NCBI GenBank assembly: GCA_964344775.1
Contig: CAYFOO010000001.1
Coordinates: forward strand, 13,130-77,129
DNA: 64,000 nucleotides
Source of the DNA: CAYFMH01 sp964344775
GTDB lineage: Bacteria; Patescibacteriota; Gracilibacteria; UBA4473
Direction: 5' to 3'
A model generated the notes under the pieces. It did not search any database. It was not told the DNA's origin and saw nothing but the letters and a program-made list of their open reading frames with translations. Numbering within the stretch: the stretch's first letter is position 1; each line of letters opens with the position of its first letter. This document shows positions 61,329-64,000 of the stretch, piece by piece. A program made the translations under genes and the position numbers.

Positions 61329-61661
61329 ATGAAAGCACATCTGAGAGGAATTCGAATTTCACCGAAAAAAGCCAATGTAGTGGCTGGATTGGTTCGTGAG
61401 AAGAAAGCTTTGGAAGCTTTGGAAATTTTGAAATTCACTCCCAAAAAAGCAGCAAAAGTGTTGTACAAAGTACTTCATTCAGCAGTAGCCAATGCGGAAG
61501 GAAACGACAAAAAGAAAAAAGAAGACCTGCAAATAAAAGATATCACCGTAAACAAAGGGCCGGTTTACAAAAGGTATCTTCCTTCTACCCGAGGAAGGGC
61601 ATTGCCAATTCAAAAACCTACTTCACATATTTCTATTGAGTTGGAAGTACCAAATTCATAA
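61329..61661 (+). CDS. rplV: 50S ribosomal protein L22
   Basis: 110 residues: MKAHLRGIRISPKKANVVAGLV, VLYKVLHSAVANAEGN, and the hairpin that lines the exit tunnel (KRYLPSTRGRALPIQKPTSHISIEL). Confidence 0.97.
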   Translation: MKAHLRGIRISPKKANVVAGLVREKKALEALEILKFTPKKAAKVLYKVLHSAVANAEGNDKKKKEDLQIKDITVNKGPVYKRYLPSTRGRALPIQKPTSHISIELEVPNS

Positions 61662-61676
61662 TTTCATCAAAAAAAC

Positions 61677-62321
61677 ATGGGAAAAAAAGTTAGTCCGATA
61701 TCTCTCCGAATAGGAATCACCCGAACTTGGGATTCTCTCTGGTACGATCGAAAGAATTTTGCTCAAAAGTTTCTCCAGGACATCGCTATTCGGAAGTTTC
61801 TCAAAGAAAAAGGCAAGGAAGCGGGTATCGCAAAAATAGAAATTCACAGACATCCAGGAAAAACAGCGATCATCGTCCACTGCGGAAAACCGGGAATTAT
61901 CATTGGTCGAAGCGGTGAAAATGTAGAATTACTTACCAAAGAATTGCGATCAAAGTTCGGAGAAGCGTTTGAACTTTCTATTCAAGAAATCCGAAAACCG
62001 GATGGGAATGCAGAGCTTGTAGCGGCTTCTGTGGCAGATCAAATCTCTCGAAGGTTCCCATACCGTCGGGTAGCAAAAATGGCAATAGATCGAGCAAAGG
62101 AATCTGGAGCAAAAGGAATTAAAATCACCGTGAGTGGGCGTCTCAATGGAGTGGATATTGCCCGAAGAGAAAGTTATGCCTTTGGAACCGTACCGCTTCA
62201 TACTTTACGGGCAAACATTGATTATGCCACCGCTCGAGCAGAAACTACTTATGGAACTATTGGGGTGAAGGTATGGATTTATCAGGGATTGGTTTTTAAA
62301 AACGAAAAATTGAACGGTTAA
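61677..62321 (+). CDS. rpsC: 30S ribosomal protein S3
   Basis: 214 residues: MGKKVSPISLRIGITRTWDS, KH domain with PGIIIGRSGENVELL, and the C-terminal ISGRLNG-like KITVSGRLNGVDIARRESYAFG and TTYGTIGVKVWIYQG. L16, L29 and S17 do not follow; the cluster ends here. Confidence 0.98.
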   Translation: MGKKVSPISLRIGITRTWDSLWYDRKNFAQKFLQDIAIRKFLKEKGKEAGIAKIEIHRHPGKTAIIVHCGKPGIIIGRSGENVELLTKELRSKFGEAFELSIQEIRKPDGNAELVAASVADQISRRFPYRRVAKMAIDRAKESGAKGIKITVSGRLNGVDIARRESYAFGTVPLHTLRANIDYATARAETTYGTIGVKVWIYQGLVFKNEKLNG

Positions 62322-62405
62322 TCTTTTTTGAAACGAAGAAATAGTGGGTATGCCAAAAATGCTCCAGCCTTTTTTGTTTTTTTGCTAAAAAACGCAAGGG
62401 GATAG

Positions 62406-62434
62406 TTGCTTTTTTGTTCTATTTATGGTATAAT
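62406..62434 (+). promoter_or_regulatory. sigma70-type promoter
   Basis: TTGCTT (62406-62411), a 17-bp spacer and perfect TATAAT (62429-62434), 24 bases before the ATG at 62459. Confidence 0.75.
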
Positions 62435-62458
62435 GATTAGATAGGTAGTATCTAAAAA

Positions 62459-63922
62459 ATGCCCACTCCCTTCACTGGTGACGAAAATGAAGAAACTCAA
62501 AAAGGTTCTCAAAACCTCAATGAAGTTCTAAAAAATGATACCCATTTGCAATTGGAGGCTTTTGAAAGTGGGATGAAAGACTCGGAAAGAAAAACAGCAC
62601 ACCAAGAAAATCGAGAAAAGCGGGAAAGTTTGGCTAGGCTTGTTGAAGGGCATAACACTTCTTCTGATTGGGAAAAAATTGATGGTGGTGCAGGAGATAA
62701 TGAATTAGTTGGAGGAGCAGAAAATGATCGAGCTGAAACTGGAGATTTTGAGAATATAAATAAAATAATCAGAGGGGACAGTCCTCAAGAAGGAGGTTGG
62801 GAAACAATTGTAGATACTCCACCCCGTGGAGTACGAATTGAATTTGATGAAAATAACCCACAAGCTGAAAATATTCTTACTTACACTCAAAAAAGAGTAG
62901 AAGAAATTAATCACACCTGGCAATACGGTACATTTGATGAAAAATATCAAATTATATTGACCGAAGGTCAAAGATTAGAAAATAAAAAAATTGAAATTGA
63001 AACAAGGAAAATAGACCAAAAAAGTAAGCGAAGGAAGGAAACATTAGATAGAAGGATACAAGAGATAAAAAATGATGAAAACAGATGGGATGCAACAAAA
63101 TGGATTTTAACTACTTGGGAAACACAAGCATTTAACTGGAAAGAAAGCGATCTTATCGGAGCAGAAAACGCAGAAAAAGCACAATTAATCGCTAGTATAA
63201 GAAATGACAGCCATAGACAAAGGGCATGGGAAGCCGAGATACTTCGCAACAGACCTCCAGAAGAAGCTCATCGACTCATCCTGGCACGGAACCAATGGGT
63301 AATCAACGAAGTGGAAAGACATCACCAAGCTTACGTCCAGATTCAAATCAGAATAGCCAGAAGGGAAGAAGAAAAAAAAGAAACTACCGCACAAACCGCC
63401 GCAGATACTACAACTACAATTTCTCCAGATGAAAAAGCTGAAGAAAACACAAAGGAAAAAGAAGTACTCCCAGAAGAAATTGCAGAATTGCATCAAAAAC
63501 AAAGAAATAGGGAGGGCACAGACGTACTTCTCGAGTCAAAACACCTCTGTCCTGGCACACAAAGTATTAGACCTATCGGCGGGCAGCATTTTTATCGATC
63601 AAAAAATCTCTTTGAGTACCCAAATAACCCAAGTCAAACCTGTGCCGTAATATACACTAGCACCACCACAGAAACCATCCCTATCGTCTGCTATCGAAAA
63701 AATGGCAGATGGATTCCCTCAAAAGGATTTAAAAATGCGGAAAAATACAATTGCTTCGAAAAAAATGAAAAAGGATTCCAATTGAAAATTGAAATTGCTG
63801 ATCTACTAGAAAAAGACTACCTCCTCGGAGGAAGTGGAAACATCGTTTCTTCTGAAATAGCACAACAAGAGCTGCAAGGTCTGACAACCCGACACAAACT
63901 GTACAAACAGTTTTACGCTTAA
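62459..63922 (+). CDS. large hypothetical charged coiled-coil protein (487 aa)
   Basis: No signal peptide. Residues about 1-140 disordered and acidic; about 145-310 long charged helices (KYQIILTEGQRLENKKIEIETRK); a Thr/Glu-rich linker; and a C-terminal domain of about 120 residues with Cys (HLCPGTQ, QTCAVIYTS, IPIVCYRKNGRWIPS, KYNCFEKN) that looks beta-rich. No family recognised. Good own promoter. Confidence 0.7.
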   Translation: MPTPFTGDENEETQKGSQNLNEVLKNDTHLQLEAFESGMKDSERKTAHQENREKRESLARLVEGHNTSSDWEKIDGGAGDNELVGGAENDRAETGDFENINKIIRGDSPQEGGWETIVDTPPRGVRIEFDENNPQAENILTYTQKRVEEINHTWQYGTFDEKYQIILTEGQRLENKKIEIETRKIDQKSKRRKETLDRRIQEIKNDENRWDATKWILTTWETQAFNWKESDLIGAENAEKAQLIASIRNDSHRQRAWEAEILRNRPPEEAHRLILARNQWVINEVERHHQAYVQIQIRIARREEEKKETTAQTAADTTTTISPDEKAEENTKEKEVLPEEIAELHQKQRNREGTDVLLESKHLCPGTQSIRPIGGQHFYRSKNLFEYPNNPSQTCAVIYTSTTTETIPIVCYRKNGRWIPSKGFKNAEKYNCFEKNEKGFQLKIEIADLLEKDYLLGGSGNIVSSEIAQQELQGLTTRHKLYKQFYA

Positions 63923-64000
63923 GTCTTGTAATTTGACTTTCCACAAAAAAAACATGGATATTCAAAAAATTTGGGGCAACATGAATTAGTTTGATGTAAG
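63923..64000. other. end of window, nothing recognised
   Basis: No ORF of use; a TTGACT near 63936 could be the -35 of a promoter for a gene beyond the edge. Confidence 0.3.

Overview
The window looks like part of a chromosome from a Candidate Phyla Radiation bacterium, most likely a Peregrinibacteria-like lineage; this placement is inference. The genome is AT-rich and compact. Genes on both strands are often separated only by low-complexity repeats. No L30 gene lies between those for S5 and L15. There are many S-layer-homology and secreted proteins, and a membrane-anchored TraG/VirD4-like ATPase of a kind common in CPR genomes. TGA is an ordinary stop (SerC, the toxin and antitoxin genes), which argues against Gracilibacteria/Absconditabacteria. 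No rRNA, tRNA or CRISPR array was seen.

Layout. 0-8 kb: small unknown protein, AroD, ferritin-like protein, RdgB, a toxin-antitoxin pair overlapping rbfA, membrane proteins, a sugar-phosphate transferase and a standalone (p)ppGpp-hydrolase-like HD protein. 8.4-12.7 kb: Kazal-like lipoprotein, a sulfhydrogenase-beta-like Fe-S protein, a hydrogenase maturation protease and HypF. 12.7-16.9 kb: a short spc-type ribosomal operon (L24-L5-S14-S8-L6-L18-S5-L15). 17-28 kb: S-layer-type envelope proteins, DnaJ, CarA, GatA, GatC, TilS. 29-30.2 kb: a GC-rich, alphaproteobacterial-looking serC. 30-38.7 kb: class B PBP, DnaK with CIRCE, LeuA behind a leader-peptide attenuator, SSB, Ndk. 38.9-54 kb: TraG-like ATPase, nucleotidyltransferase, peroxiredoxin-like protein, four-helix-bundle protein, pyruvate kinase, threonine synthase, LeuC, LysA, and a class I LysRS with a fused C-terminal domain. 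54-64 kb: a three-gene operon of secreted unknown proteins, L27, a CorC-type transporter, and S19-L22-S3.

Two themes stand out. First, several families of short dispersed repeats occur both between genes and in frame inside conserved genes (hypF, tilS, rpsE, carA, rdgB, the nucleotidyltransferase), where they add stereotyped peptides such as KSQKSKVKS or AKAT(A/E)D. Second, many promoters are readable. They often have a 16-bp spacer and lie so close to the start codon that the mRNA should be leaderless or nearly so (pyk, tilS, dnaJ, leuC, lysS, the leuA leader peptide).

The clearest regulatory system is upstream of leuA: an 18-residue leader peptide with five consecutive Leu codons, whose stop codon lies in one arm of an antiterminator that competes with an intrinsic terminator. 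LeuA/LeuC and ThrC/LysA point to at least partial amino-acid synthesis; the PBP, SLH proteins, 3D/RlpA and CAP domains point to a peptidoglycan wall with an S-layer.
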